Source of the DNA: Myxococcales bacterium
GTDB taxonomy: Bacteria > Myxococcota > Polyangia > HGW-17 > SLPX01
DNA length: 31,129 nt
Direction of reading: 5' to 3'
NCBI GenBank assembly: GCA_007131745.1
Contig: SLPX01000078.1
Coordinates: 1 to 31,129, forward strand
Positions 1-7,547 of this stretch are shown here, one piece after another. Both the position numbers and the translations under genes were made by a program. The notes beneath the pieces are model-generated. The model did not search any database and was not told where the DNA came from. It saw nothing but the letters and a program-made list of their open reading frames with translations. The stretch's first letter is position 1, and every line of letters begins with the position of its first letter.

Positions 1-168
1 CCATATGTCGTTTGTCGGCACAGAGGTACCGGCTTTTTTGAGATTGTTTATGACTTCTGAATAATAGTCGGATGTCACGAAATCGACCGCGTATAACACC
101 ACCCGGGGGGAGTCCAGAAAGAAATCCAGTTCTTCTTCTTCGCGATTTTTGGATTCTCTGGTTCCTCC
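1..168 (-). pseudogene. Remnant of a PIN-domain toxin, N-terminal half missing, runs off the window
   Basis: Seen: reading on from the antitoxin, a frame without stops runs from about 168 to the window edge. It carries the second half of a PIN domain, including KNREEEELDFFL, SPRVVLYAVDF and the C-terminal metal-binding block SVPTNDIW. The frame has no ATG, GTG or TTG start. It begins right at a strong ribosome-binding sequence (AAGGAGG, 167-173) that would normally serve the toxin start codon. PIN toxins of VapBC/FitAB type are usually about 130-140 residues and start with a conserved LDT/LDS strand carrying the first catalytic Asp; that part is absent. Inference: a deletion of about 150 bp fused the toxin ribosome-binding site to the middle of the gene. 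The rest of the gene lies beyond position 1, so the C-terminal end cannot be judged. Confidence 0.6.
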
Positions 169-177
169 TTATTTTTT

Positions 178-438
178 TCATTTCCACAGGTCCATATCAA
201 CGGTCCTTTCTTGATCGATTTTTTCCTGGATGGACTTAAATTCCTGGTCTGACCATCTGCCGAACAACGAATCCAGATCATCGTATTCCCGGGTGAATTT
301 TTTTTCTTTTTTTGCGCCGACCCGGATTTCAATAAGATCAAGCAGCAACTGGTTAAGGCTTTTATTCTCCTTTGCAGCGGTTTTTTTTAATTTTTCCGCC
401 ACATCCGGATCGATTCCACGGACAGTAATGGTCTTCAT
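178..438 (-). CDS. Ribbon-helix-helix antitoxin of a type II toxin-antitoxin pair
   Basis: 86 residues. The N-terminal third (MKTITVRGIDPDVAEKLKK, then KENKSLNQLLLDLIE) has the beta-strand, helix, helix pattern of FitA/VapB-type ribbon-helix-helix antitoxins. Proteins of this fold bind operator DNA as dimers and neutralise a PIN RNase with the C-terminal tail. The acidic tail (DDLDSLFGRWSDQEF and on to DMDLWK) is the expected toxin-binding part. The ATG at 438 is chosen over an upstream start at 486 because an AGAGGTG ribosome-binding sequence sits just upstream and the fold begins there. The gene ends 10 bp before the PIN remnant. The antitoxin looks intact while its partner does not, so it is probably an orphan. 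Fold call is confident; the partner assignment rests on position. Confidence 0.8.
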   Translation of the reverse strand: MKTITVRGIDPDVAEKLKKTAAKENKSLNQLLLDLIEIRVGAKKEKKFTREYDDLDSLFGRWSDQEFKSIQEKIDQERTVDMDLWK

Positions 439-486
439 GTCAAACACCTCTTTCGTGTGACATTGTTTTTTGACTTCAATATGCAA

Positions 487-663
487 TCAAATATCAGCAT
501 CATGAAAATCTGTGTCAATCCATCGGCTGCTTGCTGCTTCCAGGGTGAGAAAACCACGTGTTCATGAATAACCGGCTTCAATGGTCGGAATTTTGGTTTC
601 AGTGGAAAACCCGCCGTGGTCCTGGCGTAGAAAAGCAATTGACGTTGAGGAGCGTTCATTGCT
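487..663. other. Intergenic region between the antitoxin and the SUMF1 lipoprotein
   Basis: 177 bp separating divergent genes, so it should hold both promoters. I see no convincing sigma-70 pair. A GAGGAG ribosome-binding sequence lies at about 646-651, upstream of the ATG at 664. Confidence 0.3.
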
Positions 664-1809
664 ATGAAGCATATTATGAATAAAGCGAATGCGAAAAAAA
701 GGGAGAACAAGTATCTTCCCGCCGTGATGCGGGGATTCTCTTGGAGTTTGCTATGGAGTTTTCTCTGCGCATTCGTTGGCATTGTGGGGTGCGGAAAACT
801 GAAATTAAATGAAGATCATTACCTGTGTGATCCGGATGGAGGCACGGCAGCGTGCCCCACGGGGTGGGTGTGTCGTAGGAGTGAAACAGGCGATACATAC
901 CGTTGTTTTCGAAGTGGAGATGACGGCGGATTTTCTGACGCAGCAGTGGATGCCGCTCACATAGACGCAGCGCACGTAGACGCAGCGGACCTAGACGCCG
1001 CGCACGTGGATGCCGCGCAAGGAGAATCGTGTCCGGAGGGTTGGGTGTACATCCCTGCCGGGGATTTCGAGATGGGGTGCAACAATGGAGATCCGTGTTG
1101 GGAAGGCTTTAGCAATGAATCTCCCAGGCATAAGGTGACGCTATCGGCCTACTGCATACAGCGCACCGAAGTGAGCGTGGCCCAGTACCGGGAGTGCAAG
1201 GATTCCGGAGGTTGCACCGGAACACCGACCGAAGGAGGGGGTACATCGTGGTGCAACTGGACCTCCTCCGAAGCGGATCGAGAGGATCATCCCATCAACT
1301 GTATTAACTGGTCTGATGCACGCGAATACTGCCAATGGGCAGGTGGAGATCTGCCAACCGAGGCTCAGTGGGAAAAGGCGGCGCGGGGAACGGATCAGCG
1401 CACTTATCCGTGGGGCGAAGCACAACCGACCTGTGATCGATGCAACTGGAACCACACAGGTTCAGGTTCACCGTACGGTTGTAATGATGCCGAAGAGGGA
1501 CCCGGAACATGGCCCGTGGGATACCTGATTACTACGGCGGGGGATTCACCATACGGACTCAAGGATATGGTCGGCAATGTGTGGGAATGGGTCCTGGATT
1601 GTTATGATGAGAATTTCTATTCAAGCTGTGAGGACAATTGCGTGGACCCGGTGAACAGCACAAGTGGTTGTGATAGCTACCGGGTGATCCGCGGCGGCGG
1701 TTTCTACTACGGCCTTATCGTGCACATCCGAGTGGTTTACCGCGAATACTACACCCCGACGGCTGATTACTACGACAACGGGTTCCGGTGTGCCAGGACC
1801 CCTGAATAG
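664..1809 (+). CDS. Lipoprotein with an Asp-Ala-Ala linker and a SUMF1 (formylglycine-enzyme-fold) domain
   Basis: 381 residues. A basic head is followed by a hydrophobic stretch and a probable lipobox ending at Cys43 (GIVGC). Next come a small Cys-rich segment (Cys55, 64, 70, 81), a low-complexity linker of repeated Asp-Ala-Ala units (about 92-119), and a SUMF1/FGE-sulfatase domain from about 123 to the end. Typical landmarks are WVYIPAGDFEMG, LPTEAQWEKAARG, YPWG, GLKDMVGNVWEWV, VIRGGGFY and the closing GFRCART. Family knowledge: true formylglycine-generating enzymes use a Cys pair just before the GFRC motif, as in human Cys336/Cys341. Here the matching stretch (HIRVVYREYY) has no Cys, so sulfatase-activating chemistry is unlikely. 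A binding or structural role at the cell surface is more probable. A second ATG at 676 is an alternative start. Confidence 0.85.
   Translation: MKHIMNKANAKKRENKYLPAVMRGFSWSLLWSFLCAFVGIVGCGKLKLNEDHYLCDPDGGTAACPTGWVCRRSETGDTYRCFRSGDDGGFSDAAVDAAHIDAAHVDAADLDAAHVDAAQGESCPEGWVYIPAGDFEMGCNNGDPCWEGFSNESPRHKVTLSAYCIQRTEVSVAQYRECKDSGGCTGTPTEGGGTSWCNWTSSEADREDHPINCINWSDAREYCQWAGGDLPTEAQWEKAARGTDQRTYPWGEAQPTCDRCNWNHTGSGSPYGCNDAEEGPGTWPVGYLITTAGDSPYGLKDMVGNVWEWVLDCYDENFYSSCEDNCVDPVNSTSGCDSYRVIRGGGFYYGLIVHIRVVYREYYTPTADYYDNGFRCARTPE
937..1020 (+). repeat. In-gene tandem repeat coding an Asp-Ala-Ala linker
   Basis: Six Asp-Ala-Ala units are spaced by one or two residues (V, HI, HV, DL, HV, Q). The codons vary between units (gacgca, gatgcc, gacgcc), so the amino-acid pattern is kept while the DNA has diverged. 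Such linkers tether a folded domain away from a lipid anchor. Confidence 0.85.
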
Positions 1810-1961
1810 ACAACCCGTTTGCTTTCCTCGTCGCCCTGATTCTTTCTTTATACTTGTTTTCTTCTTGTGAAGCGCCTTGGAAATTCCTAGATTTTTCAGG
1901 TGGGTTGCAACACCTGTGATGAACTCCGGCACCCTGAAGCAACCCCAAACGCGGTGGAAAA

Positions 1962-2138
1962 ATGACAAGGCCCGGCTACCACACCTATGCTTCGGAATTC
2001 TACCTGGCACCGGGGCTTTGGATTATCCAGGAGACGTTTCTTTACACGGAAAGCGGCGCCTACTGGGGAATGGCCGACTGTGTCGGATTGTCGCTCGACA
2101 AAAATGGGGCATGGGTCAGTTACATCGACGATCCATGA
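1962..2138 (+). CDS. Short hypothetical ORF, possibly the 3' remnant of a larger gene
   Basis: 58 residues from an ATG with a weak GGTGG ribosome-binding sequence. The composition is protein-like and rich in Tyr and Trp (YHTYASEFYLAPGLWII, YWGMADCVGLSLDKNG, AWVSYIDDP), unlike a random frame. A stop lies in frame at 1935, so any larger parent gene is already broken. It ends only 5 bp before the duplicated ispE fragment, suggesting that a rearrangement joint lies here. I do not recognise a family. It may be a real small protein, a gene tail, or chance. Confidence 0.3.
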   Translation: MTRPGYHTYASEFYLAPGLWIIQETFLYTESGAYWGMADCVGLSLDKNGAWVSYIDDP

Positions 2139-2143
2139 ACAGC

Positions 2144-2347
2144 GCAGGACCAATAGCCCTGCGATGAGAGTGCGGATGCGGCTTTTTTTGCAGCGGTATT
2201 TGTTTGAAATGCTCCGAACAAGGTGGGTCCGCTGCGGGTCATGGAGACGTGATACGCGCCCAGGTCATGCAATGAGGAAGACAGTTCTCGAAGTATGGGG
2301 TGGGTTTTCATGGCTGAATGTTGGAATGGATTGACGGACATTTCGAA
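2144..2347 (-). pseudogene. ispE: Duplicated 3' fragment of ispE (codons 224-291)
   Basis: 204 bp match 3686-3889 in the same orientation without a gap, differing at about 18 positions by eye. The first 54 bp and last 43 bp appear identical; all differences lie in the middle. Read on the minus strand it gives the C-terminal part of IspE, from FEMSVNPFQHSAM to SSQGYWSC. About 12 of 68 residues differ. One change alters the third GHMP-kinase motif from GSGPS to RSGPT. The fragment has no N-terminal kinase half, so it cannot be active. It lies on the far side of the RhuM gene from the complete ispE. Confidence 0.9.
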
Positions 2348-2383
2348 TTGCCTCGAAGTCTTTTGAGTTCCGGATTGCGACAA

Positions 2384-2413
2384 TTGTCTTGACAGACCGC
2401 ACAGAGCTATACG
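2384..2413 (+). promoter_or_regulatory. Possible promoter of the RhuM-family gene
   Basis: TTGTCT (2384-2389), an 18-bp spacer and TATACG (2408-2413), about 40 bp before the start codon at 2451. A consensus TTGACA at 2389-2394 overlaps but is only 13 bp from the same -10. This is a weak call by eye. Confidence 0.3.
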
Positions 2414-2450
2414 GAATGGTCTGGTGGTGACCTGGACAGTGAGAGATTGA

Positions 2451-3608
2451 ATGAAAAAGGATAAGGATAAGGGCAAAGACAGACGGAAGACTTATAAGAA
2501 AGACACTGCCATTGTTCGTAGCTCTGCGGCGGAATATCTGACCTTTGTCGCGGCCGGTGGAGCATCGGAAGCCAGTGTGGAAATGCGCTACGAGGACGAG
2601 AATATCTGGTTGACCCAAAAGGTAATGGCGACCCTCTACGATGTCTCGGTGCCTGCCATCAACCAGCATCTGAAGCGCATTTTCTCGGACAATGAACTCG
2701 AAGAAGCGGCAGTTATTAAGCAGTACTTAACAACTGCCGCGGACGGTAAAAACTACCGGGTTAAGCACTACAACCTGCAGGCCATCATCGCTGTAGGCTT
2801 TAAAATCGAAAACGAGCGGGCGGTGCAGTTCCGCAAATGGGCCAACCAGATCGTTAAGGATTACACTATTCAGGGCTGGACCATGGATGTGGAGCGCCTG
2901 AAACACGGCGGCAACTTTACGGACGAGTTTTTTGAGCGCCAACTGGAAAAGATCCGGGAGATCCGGCTTTCCGAGCGCAAGTTCTACCAGAAGATCACCG
3001 ATATCTACGCCACCGCGTTGGACTACGACCCGACCGCCACCGCCACCAAGCGCTTTTTCGCTGCTGTGCAGAACAAGATGCACTACGCCATCCACGGTCG
3101 AACAGCGGCTGAGGTCATTGTGGATCGCGCCGATCACAGGAAGGAAAACATGGGGCTGACCCATTGGGAAGGCTCGCCCCACGGGAAAATCCATCGATAC
3201 GATGTATACATCGCCAAGAACTATCTCTCAGAGTTTGAGTTGGCGCAGATGCAGCGTATCGTCTCCGCCTACCTCGACATGGCCGAACTTCAGGCCATGC
3301 GCAAGATTCCTATGACGATGGAAGATTGGGAAAAACGTTTGGCGGGCTTCCTGAAACTCTGGGACCGGGATATTCTGCAGGACGCTGGAAGAGTGACCGC
3401 AGAGCTGGCCAAGACCCATGCAGAAAGCGAATATGAAAAATTCCGCATCGTGCAGGACCGATTGTTTGAAAGCGACTTCGACCGGATGGTTAAGCAGATC
3501 GAATCGGCCGGGTATGATAAAGCCGGGGAGGGCAGGGCCAAGAAAACTGAGACAAAGGTTAAGACAGAGGTGACGGACACCGGAGTTTTTGGCAGTCCTT
3601 TTGATTGA
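2451..3608 (+). CDS. RhuM family protein (Virulence_RhuM)
   Basis: 385 residues. After a Lys/Asp-rich head of about 20 residues comes the RhuM core. It includes IWLTQKVMATLYDVSVPAIN, a winged-helix-like segment resembling phage antirepressor/KilA-N type DNA-binding regions. Further landmarks are HYNLQAIIAVGFKIENERAV, QFRKWANQIVKDYTIQGW, KNKMHYAIHGRTAAEVI-like spacing at about 200-220, and LTHWEGSPHGKIHRYDVYIAKNYL written in parts here as LTHWEGSP and DVYIAKNYL. Full length for the family. RhuM was named from Salmonella pathogenicity island 3; its biochemical role is not established, and homologs often sit in mobile or defence islands. The C-terminal 40 residues are charged and probably disordered. 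The gene is flanked by the two ispE 3' copies and converges on ispE with 26 bp between stop codons. Confidence 0.85.
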   Translation: MKKDKDKGKDRRKTYKKDTAIVRSSAAEYLTFVAAGGASEASVEMRYEDENIWLTQKVMATLYDVSVPAINQHLKRIFSDNELEEAAVIKQYLTTAADGKNYRVKHYNLQAIIAVGFKIENERAVQFRKWANQIVKDYTIQGWTMDVERLKHGGNFTDEFFERQLEKIREIRLSERKFYQKITDIYATALDYDPTATATKRFFAAVQNKMHYAIHGRTAAEVIVDRADHRKENMGLTHWEGSPHGKIHRYDVYIAKNYLSEFELAQMQRIVSAYLDMAELQAMRKIPMTMEDWEKRLAGFLKLWDRDILQDAGRVTAELAKTHAESEYEKFRIVQDRLFESDFDRMVKQIESAGYDKAGEGRAKKTETKVKTEVTDTGVFGSPFD

Positions 3609-3634
3609 TTGATGGGCGTTTCAAATCGGGTGTT

Positions 3635-4558
3635 TTAGGTCGGACGCGAAACGATTGTTTCCTTGACAAGGAAAGGGGAAACCGAGCAGGACCAATAGCC
3701 CTGCGATGAGAGTGCGGATGCGGCTTTTTTTGCAGCGGTCTTTGTCGGAAATGCTCCGAACAAGCTAGGTCCGCTGCCGGTCATGGAGACGTGATGCGCG
3801 CCCAGATCGTACAATGAAGCAGCCAGGTTTCGTAGTGTGGGGTGGTTTTTCATGGCTGAATGTTGGAATGGATTGACGGACATTTCGAAGAGTTGTTTGC
3901 AGGATATTGCTTTGTCGCTGCGGACAAGGGAAGGATTGGGCGGGGGTTGGAATTTCTTCAGGTTTTGGTAAGCGTCTTTTGTTGAGATCATGGAATCGGG
4001 TGTTGCAAGGCAGAGTTCGGGTGTTTCGTCGAGTTCGGCAGGGATTATGATTTCACCCCGACCGCAAATCCACGCCGGTTTGCGGTGAAGACAAAAGGCC
4101 ATGTCCGAACCGAGTGATTCGACGAAGTCGCCTGAAGGAGGGTCCATTGAGAAGATTTCACTCAGAGTGCGGAGGAATGCTGCGCCGTCCGTGGTTCCGC
4201 CCGCAAGTCCCGCTCCCATGGGGATGTTTTTGATTACTTCCACTTTCCAAGTTGTCGTTAGTTTACAGCGATTTTGAATCCACCAGTTAAATGCTTTTTG
4301 TATGGAGTTATCCTTGCTTTGAAAAACTTTTTCCGCTGCGGATCGTTGGTTTGTTGGAAACATGCGACCCGGAGTGAAAAAGGTTTGCAGGGTCGGAGGG
4401 CCGGGGTGACTGGTGATAATAAGCTTGTCGAAAAGAGTTACGGGGATGGCAAAGGAAACCAGTTCATGGTAGCCGTCGGCTCTCTTAGCTGTGACTGCAA
4501 GGCTGAGATTGACCTTGGCCGGGGCCGGGATTTCGAGTGTTTCGGGTGGCTTTTCCAT
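3635..4558 (-). CDS. ispE: 4-diphosphocytidyl-2-C-methyl-D-erythritol kinase
   Basis: 307 residues, close to the usual 280-310. This GHMP kinase phosphorylates CDP-methylerythritol with ATP in the cytosolic MEP pathway of isoprenoid synthesis. Landmarks: PAKVNLSLAV with Lys15, then the DGYHEL block; the glycine-rich ATP loop PMGAGLAGGTTDGAAF at about 113-128; LGSDMAF with the expected catalytic Asp152; and GSGPSLFGAF at 261-270. Codons 224-291 are duplicated at 2144-2347. The last 16 codons after the duplicated part have no counterpart there. It is last in a minus-strand series after the sensor kinase (42-bp gap), so it is probably co-transcribed. That is an unusual neighbourhood, since ispE more often sits by prs, pth or tRNA genes. 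Confidence 0.93.
   Translation of the reverse strand: MEKPPETLEIPAPAKVNLSLAVTAKRADGYHELVSFAIPVTLFDKLIITSHPGPPTLQTFFTPGRMFPTNQRSAAEKVFQSKDNSIQKAFNWWIQNRCKLTTTWKVEVIKNIPMGAGLAGGTTDGAAFLRTLSEIFSMDPPSGDFVESLGSDMAFCLHRKPAWICGRGEIIIPAELDETPELCLATPDSMISTKDAYQNLKKFQPPPNPSLVRSDKAISCKQLFEMSVNPFQHSAMKNHPTLRNLAASLYDLGAHHVSMTGSGPSLFGAFPTKTAAKKAASALSSQGYWSCSVSPFLVKETIVSRPT
3686..3889 (-). repeat. ispE 3'-end direct repeat, intact-gene copy
   Basis: Partner of the copy at 2144-2347, in the same orientation. The two starts are 1542 bp apart, and the interval includes the whole RhuM gene. The match begins and ends abruptly on both sides. Confidence 0.9.
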
Positions 4559-4600
4559 GTGCGAATCGACAGAGGTGGTTCCGCTTCAGGCCTTTGGTTA

Positions 4601-7495
4601 CTATCCCTCGCCGGAAATGAATTCGTTTCCTCTTCTATCAGGCGCAGGATCTTTTTGTGCAGGCGGCCCGGATACGGGAAGATAGACACTGAAACATGTT
4701 TTTCCCGGTTTGGATTCAGCGGTTATCTTTCCACCATGTTTCTCTACAATGCGCTGTACTATTCCCAATCCAAGGCCGGTTCCCTGTCCTTTTGCCTTGG
4801 TTGTGAAAAACGGTTTGAAAATCTTTGTGAGATTGTCTTTGGGTATTCCGGGACCCGTGTCGATGATTCTTACGACGACTTCCGAACCGCATTGTTCGGT
4901 TTTAATGACGACTTTTTTGTCGAGTTCTTCCTGCTGGGAAACAGCGTCTATCGCGTTTACGATGAGATTGGTCCAGACCTGGTTGAGTTCGTCTACGTAA
5001 ACCGGTACGGACGGTAGATCTCCGTAGTGACGCGTCACTTCGACATCGTATTTAAGGAGATTGTTTAAAATGACCAGTGTTGTCTCAATGCCGTCATGGA
5101 TGTTTACTCTTTCAATGTGGGTTTGATCCAAATGGCTGTAAGCCCTCAGGGCGGTCACAATTCTATTGATGGTTCTTATCGCTGCATCCACCGCGCTTGT
5201 ATTGCGTTTGAGCAAAACCGTTTCCAAAAGAATAGCGGTCAGAGCTTCGGCGTTGTCCGGACCGCCGATTCTTACGACCTCTATGATGTCGTCTCCCGCT
5301 CCCAGATCGGTCATACGGTGGGCATACAGCGCGGCGTTTTCAAAACCGTACCCTGCCAACTCTCTTTCCAAGTTTTCGGAACGTTTTTTTGCCTCCAAAG
5401 AAGGAACGATTTCATTTTCAGGAGGTGAGGAAATCTTGTTGTTTATCAATTCAAGGAAATCTTTCCATGCCGCTTTACCGATTGAAAGGCTGGTGGTCTT
5501 AAAAGCGAGGGAAGCGATATTGTTGATATTACGAACGAGATTGGCTGCCGCTCCCTGAATCGCCGCGGCCGGCGTGTTTACTTCGTGAGCGATGCCGGCC
5601 ACGAGGGAGCCGAGTCCTGCAAGACGCTCGGAAAGGAGGAGTTGAGACTGTGTTTCTTGGAGATCGTGAAGGGTATCCGCCAATTCCTTGTTAGCTTGCC
5701 TCAGTTCAGCGGTTCTTTCCTCAACCATTTGTTCGAGACGCTCATTGAAAGCGGTTACTTCTTCGTACAAACGCGCGTTTTCAATAGCAGTGCCGGCCTG
5801 GCCCGCAAGAGTGCTTAGCAATCTCAATTCCTCAACTCTGAACGGCGACGCGGGCGGTTTTCGCACCAATAACATGACGCCGATGCACTGTTCCTTCTGG
5901 GCAAGCGGAACCAGCATGACTGATCCGGTGATACCGAGAGATCGTCCGATTTCTCTAATTTTCTGTTCCGCCACCTTTTGCTCGCTGTAATCTTCTTCGC
6001 TGCAACCGTCGTCAATGGCCTGTTTGTCTTCAATATGAATGGATTCTTCAGGTCCTGCTTCAATGCTTTCGATGCAAAAAGGTTCGTCCATTTGGAGGGC
6101 AGGCCTTGCAAGAGGGGCATCACCCCCGCTCTCCCAATCATCCAGCACATCTTCAGTCAAACCAGCGGTTGCATTCAACCAAAGTTTCCCTTCGTCATCG
6201 GAGAGAAAAAGCGCAGTTATATCGGTTCCAAGAGCATTGCGGATCTCTTCCACGACGGTTTTCAGCACTTCGTCAAGTCCCATGACTGAACCGACGGCTC
6301 TTCCGATCGTGTGCAGGGTTATGATTTCCGATATTCTTGCAGCCAGCCTTTCCTGGTTTTCTTTGAGGGATGCAGTCATGAAATTGAAGGCTTCCGCCAA
6401 CTCGCCGATTTCATCACCTGAAGCAGTGTCGATCTTGAGTTCGAGATCTCCTCGGGCAACGGCAATTGCTCCGGAATGTAGTTTTCTAAGAGGCGCTGAC
6501 AAACTTTTGGCGGCTATAAAGCCTAGAAGCAAGGCTACCGCTATCCCAAAAAATGAAATCACGAACATGGCTTTTATGCCGTCATTGCGGCTTTGAATCA
6601 GGGGTCGGCGGTCGACGGCGACAGCGAGGAATCCGATTTCGGGTGAATCTTCATCTGACTTGTCTGAATCGAGCAGGGGAATGATTCCCACTGAAAAGGA
6701 TCGATTCATCGCTTCCGCGACCGTAATGTTGGACCTCTTGGCCCGGGTTTCTTCGTAAACCCGGGCCGGCAGCTTGAAACCGGGGTATTGATCACCGTCC
6801 GGTTTCACCAATGAAGAGGCAGTCGGTTTGAAGCGGTTGTCATCAGTCGCCATGTAGAAAGCTACATCCACCCGGAGTGTCGCCAAGAGGGACTTTGCCA
6901 TGTAATGATCCAACGGGAGGCTCAGGATGATGGCGCCCAGCAATTCAAATCTGGAACTCATGACCGGTGATATTGCTCTTATAACTACGTAATCGCTGCC
7001 CCTGACGAAATTGATATCGTGCTCGTAATTCAGGCCCTTCTTGATTATTGTGGCATTGTCTTGTGTAGCCAGTGTTTCTTCCATGTGCGGAGATCCGAAA
7101 CTGTACCTTGCAAAGACCCGGCCTTCAGTGTCGCAGAGTTCTACCAGGCCCGACGAGACTTCTCCGCGATAACGCTCCATCAATTTATTTATGTCGCCGA
7201 TATTCTGGGGACGGGGGTCGGGGAGTTTAGCCAGCTCCTTGTACTTTCGAAACATGGCCTGGATGTCGGCTGCATTGGCCAGTCTGGTTACATCGGCCGC
7301 AGTTTGTTGCGCCTGCCGCAACAGGAGATTCATCCCTATGCGCAAACTTCTGAGCGTGTCTTCGTGTATTGTTTCCTGCAGACGCCGGGTTATGCTGTAA
7401 AGCCCGAACGCGGACATGGCGAACAGAGGAAGCAGCCCCGCAAGGCTGAACCATAACAGGAGGCGGGTGCGGATGCTGAGGCGAAGGGTTTTCAT
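4601..7495 (-). CDS. Membrane-bound sensor histidine kinase (extracytoplasmic sensor, HAMP, GAF, kinase core)
   Basis: 964 residues from the ATG at 7495, chosen because AGAGG lies 8 bp upstream; an upstream start at 7525 lacks this. Order: TM1 (about 11-34), an extracytoplasmic sensor region of about 270 residues of probable double-Cache type, TM2 (307-330), HAMP (to about 383), GAF (about 390-575), a coiled coil, then the kinase core. The H-box is LVAGIAHEVNTPAAAI with phospho-acceptor His637. The ATPase part has the N-box NLIVNAIDAV, DTGPGIP, FKPFFTTK and GTGLGLGI. The dimerisation domain is interrupted by about 110 extra residues between its two helices. No receiver gene is adjacent. The gene lies 52 bp after a solute-binding lipoprotein gene and 42 bp before ispE. 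Its ligand and partner regulator are unknown. Confidence 0.92.
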   Translation of the reverse strand: MKTLRLSIRTRLLLWFSLAGLLPLFAMSAFGLYSITRRLQETIHEDTLRSLRIGMNLLLRQAQQTAADVTRLANAADIQAMFRKYKELAKLPDPRPQNIGDINKLMERYRGEVSSGLVELCDTEGRVFARYSFGSPHMEETLATQDNATIIKKGLNYEHDINFVRGSDYVVIRAISPVMSSRFELLGAIILSLPLDHYMAKSLLATLRVDVAFYMATDDNRFKPTASSLVKPDGDQYPGFKLPARVYEETRAKRSNITVAEAMNRSFSVGIIPLLDSDKSDEDSPEIGFLAVAVDRRPLIQSRNDGIKAMFVISFFGIAVALLLGFIAAKSLSAPLRKLHSGAIAVARGDLELKIDTASGDEIGELAEAFNFMTASLKENQERLAARISEIITLHTIGRAVGSVMGLDEVLKTVVEEIRNALGTDITALFLSDDEGKLWLNATAGLTEDVLDDWESGGDAPLARPALQMDEPFCIESIEAGPEESIHIEDKQAIDDGCSEEDYSEQKVAEQKIREIGRSLGITGSVMLVPLAQKEQCIGVMLLVRKPPASPFRVEELRLLSTLAGQAGTAIENARLYEEVTAFNERLEQMVEERTAELRQANKELADTLHDLQETQSQLLLSERLAGLGSLVAGIAHEVNTPAAAIQGAAANLVRNINNIASLAFKTTSLSIGKAAWKDFLELINNKISSPPENEIVPSLEAKKRSENLERELAGYGFENAALYAHRMTDLGAGDDIIEVVRIGGPDNAEALTAILLETVLLKRNTSAVDAAIRTINRIVTALRAYSHLDQTHIERVNIHDGIETTLVILNNLLKYDVEVTRHYGDLPSVPVYVDELNQVWTNLIVNAIDAVSQQEELDKKVVIKTEQCGSEVVVRIIDTGPGIPKDNLTKIFKPFFTTKAKGQGTGLGLGIVQRIVEKHGGKITAESKPGKTCFSVYLPVSGPPAQKDPAPDRRGNEFISGEG

Positions 7496-7547
7496 CTCTC
7501 GATAACCTCTTGGAGGCCCAAGCAACTTGTAATCAATGATTCAAGAC

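Noticed and set aside
435..782. Minus-strand frame of 115 codons upstream of the antitoxin
   Set aside because: It overlaps the start of the SUMF1 lipoprotein and the antitoxin start. Some residues looked transposon-like, but no motif could be named.
2120..2476. Minus-strand frame of 118 codons as a functional protein
   Set aside because: Its recognisable part is only the copied ispE end. It lacks the ATP-binding half, and the upstream 43 codons are non-coding-like.
4274..5017. Plus-strand frame of 247 codons across ispE and the kinase
   Set aside because: It runs across two genuine minus-strand genes and their junction and has no start signal.
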